DNA of 64,000 bases, taken from assembly GCA_019116745.1 (NCBI GenBank), contig DXBC01000044.1, positions 1 through 64,000 of the forward strand, given 5' to 3'. A program made the translations under genes and the position numbers. Positions 37,211 through 47,689 of the stretch are shown here, one piece after another (the first letter of the stretch is position 1; each line of letters begins with the position of its first letter). The notes under the pieces were generated by a model. The model was not told where the DNA came from and searched no databases. It worked only from the letters and a program-made list of their open reading frames with translations. The DNA is from Candidatus Lachnoclostridium stercorigallinarum (lineage in GTDB: Bacteria > Bacillota > Clostridia > Lachnospirales > Lachnospiraceae).

Positions 37211-38491
37211 TCAGCGGATTTCCGTTTTTCCGCCCATGTAGGGACGGAGAACTTCCGGAATTCTCACGCTGCCGTCCGCCTGCAGGTTGTTCTCCAGAAA
37301 AGCGATGAGCATTCTGGGCGGAGCCACTACGGTGTTGTTGAGAGTATGGGCAAAGTATTTGTTTCCGTCCGCCCCGTTTACACGGATTTTTAACCGGCGG
37401 GCCTGAGCGTCTCCCAGGTTGGAGCAGCTTCCCACCTCAAAATATTTCTTCTGTCTGGGAGACCAGGCTTCCACATCCACAGACTTCACCTTCAGGTCAG
37501 CCAGGTCGCCGGAGCAGCACTCCAGAGTACGCACCGGAATATCCAGAGAGCGGAACAGATCTACCGTGTTCTGCCACAGCTTATCAAACCACATCATGGA
37601 ATCCTCCGGCTTGCAGACTACGATCATCTCCTGCTTCTCAAACTGATGGATCCGGTATACGCCTCTCTCCTCGATGCCGTGAGCGCCTTTCTCCTTGCGG
37701 AAGCAGGGAGAATAGCTGGTAAGGGTGTAGGGAAGCTCCTCCTCCGGAAGAATCTGATCGATAAATTTTCCGATCATGGAGTGCTCGCTGGTTCCGATCA
37801 GGTACAGATCCTCTCCTTCAATCTTGTACATCATGGCATCCATCTCTGCAAAACTCATAACGCCCGTCACCACGTTGCTGCGGATCATAAAGGGGGGCAC
37901 GCAGTAGGTGAAGCCTCTGTCGATCATAAAATCTCTGGCGTAGGCCAGCACAGCGGAGTGGAGTCTGGCGATATCGCCCATCAGGTAGTAGAAACCGTTT
38001 CCGGCCACTCTTCTGGCGCTGTCCAGATCAATGCCGTTGAATTTCTCCATAATTTCCGTATGGTAGGGGATCTCAAAATCCGGAACCACCGGCTCCCCGT
38101 ACTTCTGAACCTCCACATTCTCGCTGTCGTCCTTTCCGATGGGCACGGACGGGTCGATAATGTTGGGAATGGTCATCATAATCTTGAGGATTCTCTCCTC
38201 ATACTCTTTCTCCAGGGCCTCCAGCTCAGTCAGACGCTTTGCGCCCTCTGCCACCTGGCGCTTTACTTCTTCCGCCTCTTCCTTCTTTCCCTGGCCCATG
38301 AGAGCGCCGATCTGCTTGGACAGCTTGTTGCGGCTGGCCCGCAGGCTGTCGGCCTCCGCCTTGGTGGCGCGGTTCTTTGCATCCAGATCAATCACTTCAT
38401 CCACCAGCGGCAGCTTGGCATCCTGAAATTTATTTCTGATGTTCTGCTTCACAATGTCCGGATTCTCACGGACAAACTTTAAGTCTAACAT
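37211..38491 (-). CDS. serS: Seryl-tRNA synthetase
   Basis: MLDLKFVRENPDIVKQNIRNKFQDAKLPLVDEV...SYSPCFRKEKGAHGIEERGVYRIHQFEKQEM; start moved to 38491. Confidence 0.97.
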   Translation of the reverse strand: MLDLKFVRENPDIVKQNIRNKFQDAKLPLVDEVIDLDAKNRATKAEADSLRASRNKLSKQIGALMGQGKKEEAEEVKRQVAEGAKRLTELEALEKEYEERILKIMMTIPNIIDPSVPIGKDDSENVEVQKYGEPVVPDFEIPYHTEIMEKFNGIDLDSARRVAGNGFYYLMGDIARLHSAVLAYARDFMIDRGFTYCVPPFMIRSNVVTGVMSFAEMDAMMYKIEGEDLYLIGTSEHSMIGKFIDQILPEEELPYTLTSYSPCFRKEKGAHGIEERGVYRIHQFEKQEMIVVCKPEDSMMWFDKLWQNTVDLFRSLDIPVRTLECCSGDLADLKVKSVDVEAWSPRQKKYFEVGSCSNLGDAQARRLKIRVNGADGNKYFAHTLNNTVVAPPRMLIAFLENNLQADGSVRIPEVLRPYMGGKTEIR

Positions 38492-38555
38492 AGCTTGAGT
38501 TTCCTCCTGTATTTTGAAATGGGAACCGCAGGTCCGCCTGCCGGTCTTATGGCAC

Positions 38556-38588
38556 AAAAAGCGCGGATTCCCGCGGGAATCTGCGCTT
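38556..38588 (-). terminator. Terminator of the ECF S-component gene, upstream of serS
   Basis: Minus strand AAGCGCAGATTCCCGCGGGAATCCGCGCTTTTTG. Confidence 0.75.
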
Positions 38589-38626
38589 GATTATACTACA
38601 AAACTGCCATAAATTAAAGCCTTTTT

Positions 38627-39226
38627 CTAGGATATGTGAAAAAAGATGCCGGTTTTCCGCAGAATCGGCCGAAGGGCCATATACACTGCCGCCACCACAG
38701 CCGTACCGGCCACGGCGTTTAAAAGAGTCACTCCCGCCGCCCAGGTGGTCATAATTTTTGCCGCCGGCTCCGGAATTCCCAGGATCAGATTCTTGTAAAA
38801 ATATCCCACCACCGGATCGGCGATGACATTAAAGCCCAGGGAAACCGCCGATGCGATGACCGTCCACTTAAACACGTATTTTCCGTCGTGATCCTCTGTA
38901 ATTCTGGCAATCCGGTGAGCCACAAAGCCGGCAATCAGCCCGATGCAGAATTTCAGGATAAACGTCTTCGGCGCGCTGGTCACATAGGCCGGATCCATGA
39001 GATCCGCCACCGTCATTCCCAGAGAACCGGCCAGTCCGCCGTAGACGCCGCCCAGCAGCAGGGCCGCCAGCACGCAGAAAGCGTTTCCCACGTGCAGGGC
39101 TACAAAATCTCCTCCCATGGTTGGAATGGGGATTTTCAAAAAAGTAAAGCAGACGTAGCATAACGCTGCCATCAGTCCCGTCAGCACAATTTTGTAAAGT
39201 TTTTCATTTTCCTGTCGTCTCATCAC
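38627..39226 (-). CDS. ECF transporter S component (substrate unknown)
   Basis: YKIVLTGLMAALCYVCFTFLKIPIPTMGGDFVALHVGNAFCVLAALLLGGVYGGLAGSLGMTVADLMDPAY. Confidence 0.88.
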   Translation of the reverse strand: MMRRQENEKLYKIVLTGLMAALCYVCFTFLKIPIPTMGGDFVALHVGNAFCVLAALLLGGVYGGLAGSLGMTVADLMDPAYVTSAPKTFILKFCIGLIAGFVAHRIARITEDHDGKYVFKWTVIASAVSLGFNVIADPVVGYFYKNLILGIPEPAAKIMTTWAAGVTLLNAVAGTAVVAAVYMALRPILRKTGIFFHIS

Positions 39227-39324
39227 GTACCACTCCTGTCTCTCGTATTCTGTTCTGTCCTATCATATGGCAGAAGTGGCTCGTTTTAAATATCCAGTTT
39301 GCCGTTTTTTGACCAGTCCAGTCT

Positions 39325-39990
39325 CTAATCCTCCGACTCCACGCAAATCAATACGCCCTCGTCAAAGGTGATAAAGGCTTCATCCGCCGTCAGCTCATTG
39401 CTGATGCAGAGACAGGGTCCGATGGAAATATCCCGCTTCGTCAGGGGATACTTGAAGCCTCTCAGAGTGATCCCTTTTACTTCCATAGTCAAAGGCAGAA
39501 AGGAGATGTATTTTCCCCTGATTTCTCCTCTTCGGAAAGTCCTCCCCTCCGTCAGCACGGTGATCCGGTTCCGGCTGTCCAGAATCGATGCCCTTACCCC
39601 CAGCTTTTCCGCGTAATACAGCAGGTGGACATTTCCCAGGGCGTGGTCAAAACGGCCTCCCAGCGCCCCCAGAATGACCAGCTCCCCGCAGCCGGCCCGA
39701 GCCGCGGTGGTCACCGCCAGTTCCGTATCCGTCTCGTCCTTTTCCGGCCGGTGCACCTCCCAGCGGATCTCCCGGTGCTCATGCCCCTCCGCCAGGGTCC
39801 CAGGATCCGCAGAGTCAAAATCTCCCACTGCCGCGTCCACGGAAAGCCCCAGGTCCAGAGCCCCTTTCAGGCCGGAATCCACGGCGATCACCATGTCAAA
39901 TTTCTGATTTTTTACATAAGCCGCAGCAAAATCTTCTTCCAGACAGCCGCCGGAAACAATCAGGGCCCGCTTTTCTCCCTGCTCTCTCAT
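39325..39990 (-). CDS. thiN: Thiamine diphosphokinase
   Basis: IAVDSGLKGALDLGLSVDAAVGDFDSADPGTL...PEKDETDTELAVTTAARAGCGELVILGALGGRFDHALGNVHLL. Confidence 0.94.
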   Translation of the reverse strand: MREQGEKRALIVSGGCLEEDFAAAYVKNQKFDMVIAVDSGLKGALDLGLSVDAAVGDFDSADPGTLAEGHEHREIRWEVHRPEKDETDTELAVTTAARAGCGELVILGALGGRFDHALGNVHLLYYAEKLGVRASILDSRNRITVLTEGRTFRRGEIRGKYISFLPLTMEVKGITLRGFKYPLTKRDISIGPCLCISNELTADEAFITFDEGVLICVESED

Positions 39991-40655
39991 GGCCGTGCCT
40001 CGTACCGGCCGAACACTTCCAGAAACTCTTTCACATTGGCAGCCGGATCTCCCTTGAACACGGCGGAGCCTGCCACAAACACATTGGCTCCCGCCTCAAT
40101 GAGCGCCCCCACATTCCCGGCGGTCACTCCTCCGTCCACCTGGATATCCAGGGACGGATTTTTCTTTTCCGCCATCTCCCGCAGGCAGCGCACCTTGTCC
40201 AGAGCATAGGGAATAAACTTCTGTCCTCCAAATCCCGGATTCACCGACATAATGAGAACCATGTCCAGCTCCGGAAGGATGTACTCCAGAGAGGACACCG
40301 GAGTGGCCGGATTTAAGGCCACAGCCGCTTTCAGACCCGCCTCCCTAATCTGATTCACTGTCCGGTCCAGATGGACGCAGGCCTCCTGGTGAACGCAGAT
40401 CAGATCGGCTCCGCAGCCCCGGATATCGTTTACATAGCGTCCCGGCTCCTCCACCATCATGTGCACGTCAAACACCAGTCCCGTGCACTCTCTCAGGCTT
40501 TTTAACACCGGCATTCCAAAGGAAATGCTGGGCACAAAGGCTCCATCCATCACATCCAGATGAAGATACCCTGCCCCCGCCTCCTCCACTGCCTTTACCT
40601 GCTGTTCCAGACATTTGAAATCTGCCGCCAAAAGCGACGGTGCCAATATCAGCAT
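39987..40655 (-). CDS. rpe: Ribulose-phosphate 3-epimerase
   Basis: ILAPSLLAADFKCLEQQVKAVEEAGAGYLHLDVMDGAFVPSISFGMPVL...MSVNPGFGGQKFIP. Confidence 0.97.
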   Translation of the reverse strand: MLILAPSLLAADFKCLEQQVKAVEEAGAGYLHLDVMDGAFVPSISFGMPVLKSLRECTGLVFDVHMMVEEPGRYVNDIRGCGADLICVHQEACVHLDRTVNQIREAGLKAAVALNPATPVSSLEYILPELDMVLIMSVNPGFGGQKFIPYALDKVRCLREMAEKKNPSLDIQVDGGVTAGNVGALIEAGANVFVAGSAVFKGDPAANVKEFLEVFGRYEARP

Positions 40656-40656
40656 A

Positions 40657-41544
40657 CTAATACCTCCTCTTATCCTTCAGCTCCTGATACATGAGCCGGT
40701 AATTTTCATAGCGGCTGGCCGCAATTTCCCCCCGCTCCGCCGCAGCTTTCACGCCGCAGACCGTCTCCCCCATATGAACGCAGCCAAGAAACCGGCATTC
40801 ATCCTCCCACCGGGCAAATTCCGGGAAAAAGGATTTTAAATCTGCCGCCTCCATATCCTCGATATACATGGAGGAAAAACCGGGGGTATCCATCATATAT
40901 GTGCCATTTCCCAGAGAAAACAGCTCCGTATGCCGCGTCGTATGACGTCCTCTCTGAATCTTCCTGCTGATGCTTCCCGTCTCCATGGCCGCCTCCGGAA
41001 ACAGCTCATTGGTCAGGGAGGATTTTCCCACGCCGGAAGGACCGGCAAACACTGTGGTCTTTCCCGTCAGCTTTTCCCTCACCGCTTCAACTCCTGTCTT
41101 CTCCCGGACACTGGTAAACATCACCTGGTATCCCGCCGGCTCATAGATCAGGCGGTACTTTTCTTCCTCTTTTTCGTCTGCAAGGTCCGCCTTGTTGAAG
41201 CAGATGATCACCGGTACCTGCTGGGCCTCCATCATCACCAGAAAACGGTCCAGCAGATTCAGATTGGGGTCCGGATGACTGAGGGCGAACACCACCAGGG
41301 CCTGATCCACGTTGGCAGCTGCGGGACGGATGAGAGCATTTTTTCTGGGCAGGATCTCCGTCACATTTCCTTCCAGATCCTTCTCATCCGTCAGGTCAAA
41401 CTCCACATTGTCCCCCACCAGAGGCTTCACCTTCCGGCTGCGGAACACTCCCTTTGCCCGGCACTGCACCACCGTGCCGGCGCCGTCATCCACATAGTAA
41501 AATCCTGCGATTCCTTTGATAATCTTTCCTTTCATCTCACTCAC
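40657..41544 (-). CDS. rsgA: Ribosome small subunit-dependent GTPase A
   Basis: GKIIKGIAGFYYVDDGAG...TTVFAGPSGVGKSSLTNELF...ISRKIQRGRHTTRH...DTPGFSS. Confidence 0.97.
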   Translation of the reverse strand: MSEMKGKIIKGIAGFYYVDDGAGTVVQCRAKGVFRSRKVKPLVGDNVEFDLTDEKDLEGNVTEILPRKNALIRPAAANVDQALVVFALSHPDPNLNLLDRFLVMMEAQQVPVIICFNKADLADEKEEEKYRLIYEPAGYQVMFTSVREKTGVEAVREKLTGKTTVFAGPSGVGKSSLTNELFPEAAMETGSISRKIQRGRHTTRHTELFSLGNGTYMMDTPGFSSMYIEDMEAADLKSFFPEFARWEDECRFLGCVHMGETVCGVKAAAERGEIAASRYENYRLMYQELKDKRRY

Positions 41545-43739
41545 CCAAGGGGAAAAAACTGTACGGTATAGGAACGGATCACTTCCTGGGTATCCGCGTT
41601 TACAATCTGCACCTCTCCCGTATCCACTCCGGCGGCTCCCTCAATATTGGAAAAGCTCACCGGAACCAGAGTGGATCCGTTGATGGTCGTCGCCGGCATC
41701 AGGGGGGTATACTGGGTCTCCCCGTCCACCACCTGCATCAGGCGGATCAGAATCCGCAGCTCCACACTGCCGGAGCCGGGTCCGATGAGAGAGCTGGGAT
41801 CAAAAGTGGTGTTGATCGCTCCCACATACCGCTGGCCCTCTTCGCTGGCCGGGCCGGCGCTGACCGTATATCCCACAGAGCTGCCTCTCATGATGGCGGT
41901 TCCCTTCGGCACCTCCTGCCCCATAATGTTCCCTTTCTCTATGGTGGAGCTGTTGTCATAGGTCACACGCCCTGCCTCCAGTCCTGCCTCCGTCAGCAGT
42001 CCCAGGGCAATCTCCTCCGTCTGATTAATCAGATCCGGCATGACTGTCATGGCCTGCTCCGGACCGTCGCTGACCACCACAGTCACCGTTCCTCCGGCCG
42101 CTACGGTCATGGGATCGCAGCTGATAATCTTTCCGGCTTCCACCGTATCGTCGTACTGATGCTGAAAGCTGGCGGTAATCCGGTTCTGAGTAAAGAAAGT
42201 CTTCGCCTCCTCCTCTGTCATCGCCATAACTCCGAGAGCGGACAGATCCAGCTGATCCGAGCCCAGACTGGCCGTCAGCTTCACTCTGGAATATCTCTCC
42301 ACCGATTCGCCTTCTGCAGGATCCTGGCTGATTACCGTATCCTTTTTGGCCGTATCGTCATAGACTTCCTCCCATTCCGGAATCAGATCATACTCTGCCA
42401 GGCGCTCCTCCGCCTCATCCATGGTAAGGCCTTTGACAGAGGGCATCCGAACCAGAGTGCCGGCTTCTTCCTCCCTGGCCGTCTCCGACTCGCTGACCGT
42501 CTCCTGCGCCTGCGTCTCCCGGCCTCCGCTTCCCAGGTTGAAAATGCCTCCCACACGGACCAGGACCAGGATCACTCCTATTACAAAAATCACCGCCACA
42601 AAGATTCCCAGGCCGGTGAGAAGCCGTTCCAGCTGAGGACTGACATCCTCATTTCTGGTCTGCTGATTTCCGGCCTTTTTTCCGGGCCGCTTCTTCCCGC
42701 TGTCCTCCTGCAAAAAAAGCTCTTCTTCATCCTCAGCTGCCCGGATTTCCGTGGTCACCGGTTCTTCCGGCATCACCTGCCGGCCGATCTCCGGCTGGCC
42801 GCCGCTGTCCGTTCTGCGGTTTCTGCTTCCCTGGCGGATCTGGCTAAGCTCTTCCTCGCTGATGGTCACCGTCTTTGCGGTGGTGTCCGCCCTGGGAACC
42901 TCCTCCACAAAATCTCCGTCCGGCTCAATCAGCGCCCGGCGCAGATCCGTGATCACCTCGCCCATGGAGCCGTAGCGGTACTCCGCCTTCTTCTCCGTAC
43001 ACTTGAGAATAATCTTTTCCAGACTCACCGGCACCGCCGGGTTCACCTCCGAAGGCAGCCGCATGGGCTCCTCCAGATGGGCAAGAGCCACCGTCACTGT
43101 ATTGTCCCCCTCAAAGGGAACCTTTCCCGTCACCATCTCATACAGAGTGATTCCAAAGGAATAAATATCGCTTCTGGTGTCACAGTATCCCCCTCTGGCC
43201 TGTTCCGGGGAAATGTAATGCACCGATCCCATGGCCGTGGCGCTCATAGTCTGAGAAGACGCCGCCCTGGCTATGCCGAAATCCGTCACCTTCACCTTTC
43301 CATCCATGGAAATAATCATATTCTGAGGCTTGATATCCCGGTGAACGATTCCATTTTCATGGGCTGCCTCAATTCCCTGAGCCATCTGCAGGGCAATTCC
43401 GATTGCCTCCGTTGTACCCAGAGCGCCCTTTTTGGCGATATAGCTTTTTAACGTAATCCCTTCTACCAGCTCCATGACGATATAGTGCAGGTCGCCCTCA
43501 TCCACCACGTCGTAAACGCTGACAATATTGGGATGGGACAGTCTGGCAGCCGCCTGGGCTTCCATTTTGAATTTTTCCACAAACGAGGCGTCTGAACGGA
43601 ATTCTTCCTTCAGAACCTTGATCGCCACCAGGCGGTTCAGCTTATGGCATCTGGCCCGGTAAACGTCGGACATTCCGCCGGAGCCGATCTTCTCCAGGAT
43701 CTCATACCGGTCCTGCAAAAAGGTACCTTTGCTCAGCAT
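41541..43739 (-). CDS. prkC: Ser/Thr protein kinase with PASTA domains
   Basis: MLSKGTFLQDRYEILEKIGSGGMSDVYRARCHKLNRLVAIKVLK...IVHRDIKPQNMIIS; TM plus PASTA repeats; start moved to 43739. Confidence 0.96.
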   Translation of the reverse strand: MLSKGTFLQDRYEILEKIGSGGMSDVYRARCHKLNRLVAIKVLKEEFRSDASFVEKFKMEAQAAARLSHPNIVSVYDVVDEGDLHYIVMELVEGITLKSYIAKKGALGTTEAIGIALQMAQGIEAAHENGIVHRDIKPQNMIISMDGKVKVTDFGIARAASSQTMSATAMGSVHYISPEQARGGYCDTRSDIYSFGITLYEMVTGKVPFEGDNTVTVALAHLEEPMRLPSEVNPAVPVSLEKIILKCTEKKAEYRYGSMGEVITDLRRALIEPDGDFVEEVPRADTTAKTVTISEEELSQIRQGSRNRRTDSGGQPEIGRQVMPEEPVTTEIRAAEDEEELFLQEDSGKKRPGKKAGNQQTRNEDVSPQLERLLTGLGIFVAVIFVIGVILVLVRVGGIFNLGSGGRETQAQETVSESETAREEEAGTLVRMPSVKGLTMDEAEERLAEYDLIPEWEEVYDDTAKKDTVISQDPAEGESVERYSRVKLTASLGSDQLDLSALGVMAMTEEEAKTFFTQNRITASFQHQYDDTVEAGKIISCDPMTVAAGGTVTVVVSDGPEQAMTVMPDLINQTEEIALGLLTEAGLEAGRVTYDNSSTIEKGNIMGQEVPKGTAIMRGSSVGYTVSAGPASEEGQRYVGAINTTFDPSSLIGPGSGSVELRILIRLMQVVDGETQYTPLMPATTINGSTLVPVSFSNIEGAAGVDTGEVQIVNADTQEVIRSYTVQFFPLG

Positions 43740-43740
43740 C

Positions 43741-44487
43741 TCATCCCACCTCCTCTTTGTAATCGGCAAGAATCACTGTGATATTATCCCTGCCTCCGTT
43801 TTCATTGGCCCTTCTCACAAGGGCCTCCACCCGCTCCCGCAGGCTGATCTCCTGAGAGGAAATCTCCCCTATGGTCCCGTTGCTCACCATATTGGTGAGG
43901 CCGTCGGAACACAGGAGAATCCGGTCTCCGTCCTCCAGGTCCACTTCAAAAAAATCCGCCTCCACCCGTTCCGTCATTCCCGCTGCCCGGGTAATAATAT
44001 TTTTCTGGCTCAGGTACTCCTCGCTCCCCCGCACCATCCGGCCGGCTGCCACCATTTCCTCCACATAGGAGTGGTCTCTTGTGACCTGGTAGGCCTTTCC
44101 ATCCCGCACCAGATACAGGCGGCTGTCCCCGATATTGGACACGTAGAGGGTGGAGCCGTCTGTAGATGCCGCCACCAGAGTGGTTCCCATTCCGCTCAGC
44201 TCCTCTTTCTCCACCGCCTCCCGGTACAGTTCCCGGTTCACCTGACGAATGGCCTTTTCCAGCACTGCCACCGGTGCCTTTCCTTCGGACTGTCTGATGC
44301 AGCTTACCAGATGCTGTACCAGAAAGCGGGAAGCGTAATCTCCCGCCCTGTGGCCGCCCATGCCATCCGCCACGAGAAACAGATTCTCCAGCGGTCCGAC
44401 CCGTTCCGATGACGCAAACACAAAATCCTGATTCATGTTTCTCACCATGCCAATGTCTGTCAGCGCGTAAGACTCCATCTCCCTCAA
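43741..44487 (-). CDS. stp: PP2C-type Ser/Thr phosphatase
   Basis: ALTDIGMVRNMNQDFVFAS...LFLVADGMGGHRAGDYAS...LLCSDGLTNMVSN...GGRDNITVIL. Confidence 0.96.
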   Translation of the reverse strand: MREMESYALTDIGMVRNMNQDFVFASSERVGPLENLFLVADGMGGHRAGDYASRFLVQHLVSCIRQSEGKAPVAVLEKAIRQVNRELYREAVEKEELSGMGTTLVAASTDGSTLYVSNIGDSRLYLVRDGKAYQVTRDHSYVEEMVAAGRMVRGSEEYLSQKNIITRAAGMTERVEADFFEVDLEDGDRILLCSDGLTNMVSNGTIGEISSQEISLRERVEALVRRANENGGRDNITVILADYKEEVG

Positions 44488-45533
44488 GCCTCCTTTTTAT
44501 CCATATAGCTCTTCCTCAGCTGCCCGCAGGCTCCTCCGATATCCCGTCCCATCTCCCGGCGGACGGTCACATTGATCCCCCGGCGTTCCAGATAGGATTT
44601 GAACGCCTCCACCGCCTCCCGGTTGGACTGAACGTAATCTCTCTCCCGGATGGGGTTGACAGGAATCAGGTTCACATGGCCGTGGCAGCCGCCGATCAGG
44701 TCCGCCAGGGCCCTGGCCTCGTTCAGGTTGTCATTGACTCCCTTTACCAGACTGTATTCAAAGGTAAGACGGCGTCCCGTCTTCTCCCAGTAGTACATAC
44801 AGGCGTCCAGCACCTCTCTCAGAGGATACCGGTTGGCAATGGGCATCAGCTCTCTTCTCACCTCGTCATTGGGCGCGTGAAGAGAGAGGGCCAGGGTGAT
44901 CTGAAGCCCTTCCTCTGCCAGCTTCCGGATCTGGGGCACCAGTCCGCAGGTGGAAACCGTAATGTTTCTCTGGCTGATGTTCAGACCTTCCGGGGCGCTG
45001 AGCAGGCGGATAAAGCGGACCACATGGTCGTAGTTGTCCATGGGCTCTCCCGATCCCATAACCACTACGTTTGACACCCTCTCTCCCGTCTCCCGCTGAA
45101 TCCTGTACACCTGCTCCAGAATCTCTGAAGGCAGCAGGTTCCTCGCCAGGCCGTCCAGAGTGGAAGCACAGAACCGGCAGCCCATGCGGCAGCCCGCCTG
45201 AGAGGAAACGCACACGGAATTTCCGTGTTTGTACCTCATAAGCACGCTCTCGATCACATTTCCGTCCGCCAGGCGGAACAGGTACTTTCTCGTGCCGTCC
45301 GCCGCGGAAACTTTCACATCTACAGTCTCCAGGGCTGTCCATATGTACTCCGCCGCCAGCCTTTCCCGCAGGCTTTTCGGCAGGTTGGTCATCTCGTCAA
45401 AGTCCGCCGCCAGCTTCTGGTGCATCCACTGGTAGAGCTGCTTTGCCCGGAACGCTTTCTCTCCCATGGCCGAAAGCTCTTCTGTCAGCTCCGGCAGCGT
45501 CATGGACTTCAGGTCCTTTTTTTCCATACTCAT
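44484..45533 (-). CDS. rlmN: Dual-specificity 23S rRNA/tRNA adenine-C2 methyltransferase RlmN
   Basis: CVSSQAGCRMGCRFCASTLDGLARNLLPSEILEQVYRIQRE...VVMGSGEPMDNYDHVVRF. Confidence 0.97.
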   Translation of the reverse strand: MSMEKKDLKSMTLPELTEELSAMGEKAFRAKQLYQWMHQKLAADFDEMTNLPKSLRERLAAEYIWTALETVDVKVSAADGTRKYLFRLADGNVIESVLMRYKHGNSVCVSSQAGCRMGCRFCASTLDGLARNLLPSEILEQVYRIQRETGERVSNVVVMGSGEPMDNYDHVVRFIRLLSAPEGLNISQRNITVSTCGLVPQIRKLAEEGLQITLALSLHAPNDEVRRELMPIANRYPLREVLDACMYYWEKTGRRLTFEYSLVKGVNDNLNEARALADLIGGCHGHVNLIPVNPIRERDYVQSNREAVEAFKSYLERRGINVTVRREMGRDIGGACGQLRKSYMDKKEA

Positions 45534-45591
45534 TCCATGCTCCTCTTTTTTCTTTTTCGGGAAAACGGCCGCTCTCTTCCGGAAGCCTGCC

Positions 45592-46968
45592 TCACAGAGA
45601 CTTCTCCTCTCCGGAGGCCTTTCTGGAAAATACAGAGATGAAAAAGCCGTCGCAGGGATGGATTCCCGGCAGCAGCTGAATCCATCCGTCTTTCATGGAC
45701 TCTTCCTGAATTCCCGGTCCCAGCTTTCCCCTGATGTCCACCGGCTCAAAGGGAAACTGTCCGGCAAACCAGGCGGCATTTTCCTGGTTTTCCATGGCGT
45801 TTACCGTGCAGGTGGAGTAAATCAGCTTTCCTCCCGGCTTCACATATCTCCATACCACAGACAGAATCTCCCGCTGAAGAGCCGCCAGCTCCTTTAAATC
45901 CTTCTCCGTGATCCGGTACTTGATATCCGGCTTTTTGCCGATGATTCCCAGGCCGGAACAGGGCAGATCCGCAATCACCACATCCGCCTGCTCCACCGAC
46001 TCTTCTTTCAGCTCCAGAGCGTCCCATACCTCTGTCTGTACATTGTGGCATCCGGCCCGCTCCGCGTTTTCCTCAATCAGGGACACCTTCTGCCAGGTGA
46101 GATCCCTGGCCTCCACCAGACCGGTTCCCTTTAAAAGCTCCGCCAGATGAAGGCTCTTTCCTCCTGGAGCGCTGCACACGTCGATAATGTGGCTGCCGGG
46201 AGCCGGATCTGCCAGACGTCCCACAAAGGAGGAACTCAGATCCTGCACCTGGATCCAGCCTTTCTGAAATGCCTCCAGCCCTTCCAGGTAATCGTAATCC
46301 TTCAGAATCAGAATGTCGTCTCCATAAGGAGATTTTTCCGCCTCCGCCCCCTGGCTTTCCAGGGATTTCAGGATCTCCTCCCGGGATGCCTGGCTGCAGT
46401 TGCAGCGGACCGCCGTCCCCCTCTCTTCCAGAAAGGCTTTCAGCATCTTTTCCGCCGTCTCCTTTCCCTGCTCCCTCTCCCACAGCTCCACCAGCCACCG
46501 GGGCATGGAATATTTCAGGGAAATCTCCTCAAAATCAAATTCCGCCTTTCTCCTGGAAAGGCTGCGAAGCACCCCGTTTACAAATCCCTTCAGCCCGGAA
46601 AAATGCCGTTTCACCGCCAGTTTTACCGCTTCATTGCAGGCGGCGGAGTCCGGCACCCGGTCCATGTAAAGAATCTGATAGGCGCTCATTCTCAAAAGAG
46701 TCCGGATCAGAGGCTTCATTTTCTCCGTCCGTACCCTGGAGCAGGTATTGATGGCCTCATCGATGGAGAGCAGACGTTCCACCGTTCCGTCCACCACCCG
46801 TGTGATAAAGGCTCTCTCCTGCTTTTCCAGATACTGATATTTGAAAAGGGCGCGGGAGAGCGCCACGTGGATGAAGGCACCGTTTTCCAGCACCTCCGTC
46901 AGCACATCCAGCGCGATCTCCCGCCCTCCGGTTTCCTTAATTGTTGTCACGATTGTTTCTTCCTCCAA
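45592..46968 (-). CDS. rsmB: 16S rRNA (cytosine967-C5)-methyltransferase
   Basis: REIALDVLTEVLENGAFIHVALSRAL (NusB-like) plus IIDVCSAPGGKSLHLAELLKGTG...IADLPCSGLGIIGKKPDIKYR. Confidence 0.96.
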   Translation of the reverse strand: MEEETIVTTIKETGGREIALDVLTEVLENGAFIHVALSRALFKYQYLEKQERAFITRVVDGTVERLLSIDEAINTCSRVRTEKMKPLIRTLLRMSAYQILYMDRVPDSAACNEAVKLAVKRHFSGLKGFVNGVLRSLSRRKAEFDFEEISLKYSMPRWLVELWEREQGKETAEKMLKAFLEERGTAVRCNCSQASREEILKSLESQGAEAEKSPYGDDILILKDYDYLEGLEAFQKGWIQVQDLSSSFVGRLADPAPGSHIIDVCSAPGGKSLHLAELLKGTGLVEARDLTWQKVSLIEENAERAGCHNVQTEVWDALELKEESVEQADVVIADLPCSGLGIIGKKPDIKYRITEKDLKELAALQREILSVVWRYVKPGGKLIYSTCTVNAMENQENAAWFAGQFPFEPVDIRGKLGPGIQEESMKDGWIQLLPGIHPCDGFFISVFSRKASGEEKSL

Positions 46969-47689
46969 ACAGGATGACCATTCTCAGCAGCTGCAGAATG
47001 GTTCCCGCCGCTGCCGCCACATAGGTGAGAGCAGCCGCCTTCAGCACCTTTTTGGCGCCGTCCACTTCCTCTCCCTGCAGAATTCCCAGACGATCCAGCA
47101 GAGTCACCGCCCGGCTGGAGGCGTTGAACTCCACCGGCAGAGTCACCAGCTGAAACAGCACACCCAGGGAAAACAGCAGAATTCCCAGGCGCAGGAACGG
47201 ACTCATGCCGAGCAGCAAGCCGATGATGATAATGGGCCAGGACAGATTGGTCCCGATATTGGCGATCGGCACAAGGGCGCTGCGGATATTTAAGGGCGCA
47301 TACTGCTGAGCATGCTGAACCGCATGGCCGCACTCATGAGCCGCCACTCCCACCGACGCCACCGATGTAGAGCCGTAAACGGACTGGGAGAGGTTTACCG
47401 TCCTGGTTCTGGGATCATAGTGATCTGTCAGATTTCCACGGACGGAACGGATCTGCACGTCGTAAAGTCCCTGGGAATCCAGGATTCTTCTGGCTGTCTC
47501 CGCTCCGGTCATGCCGGATCTGCTCCCCACCCGGGAATACCGGTTGAAGGTTGACTGTACCCGGCCGGAAGCCCACATGGAAATCAGCGCTCCGATGACC
47601 ACCAGTATCAGCGTGGGATCCCAGTAAAATCCAAAACCATATCTGGGATATCCGTAGCCGTAATATCCCATTGCCGTAAGAAATGTCAT
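46937..47689 (-). CDS. Zinc metallopeptidase (YugP family, membrane)
   Basis: VGVAAHECGHAVQHAQQYAPLNIRSALVPIANIGTNLSWPIIIIGLLLG. Confidence 0.94.
   Translation of the reverse strand: MTFLTAMGYYGYGYPRYGFGFYWDPTLILVVIGALISMWASGRVQSTFNRYSRVGSRSGMTGAETARRILDSQGLYDVQIRSVRGNLTDHYDPRTRTVNLSQSVYGSTSVASVGVAAHECGHAVQHAQQYAPLNIRSALVPIANIGTNLSWPIIIIGLLLGMSPFLRLGILLFSLGVLFQLVTLPVEFNASSRAVTLLDRLGILQGEEVDGAKKVLKAAALTYVAAAAGTILQLLRMVILFGGRNNRDNN

Noticed and set aside
42159-43451. 430-aa plus-strand ORF antisense to prkC
   Set aside because: Shadow frame opposite a canonical PASTA kinase.
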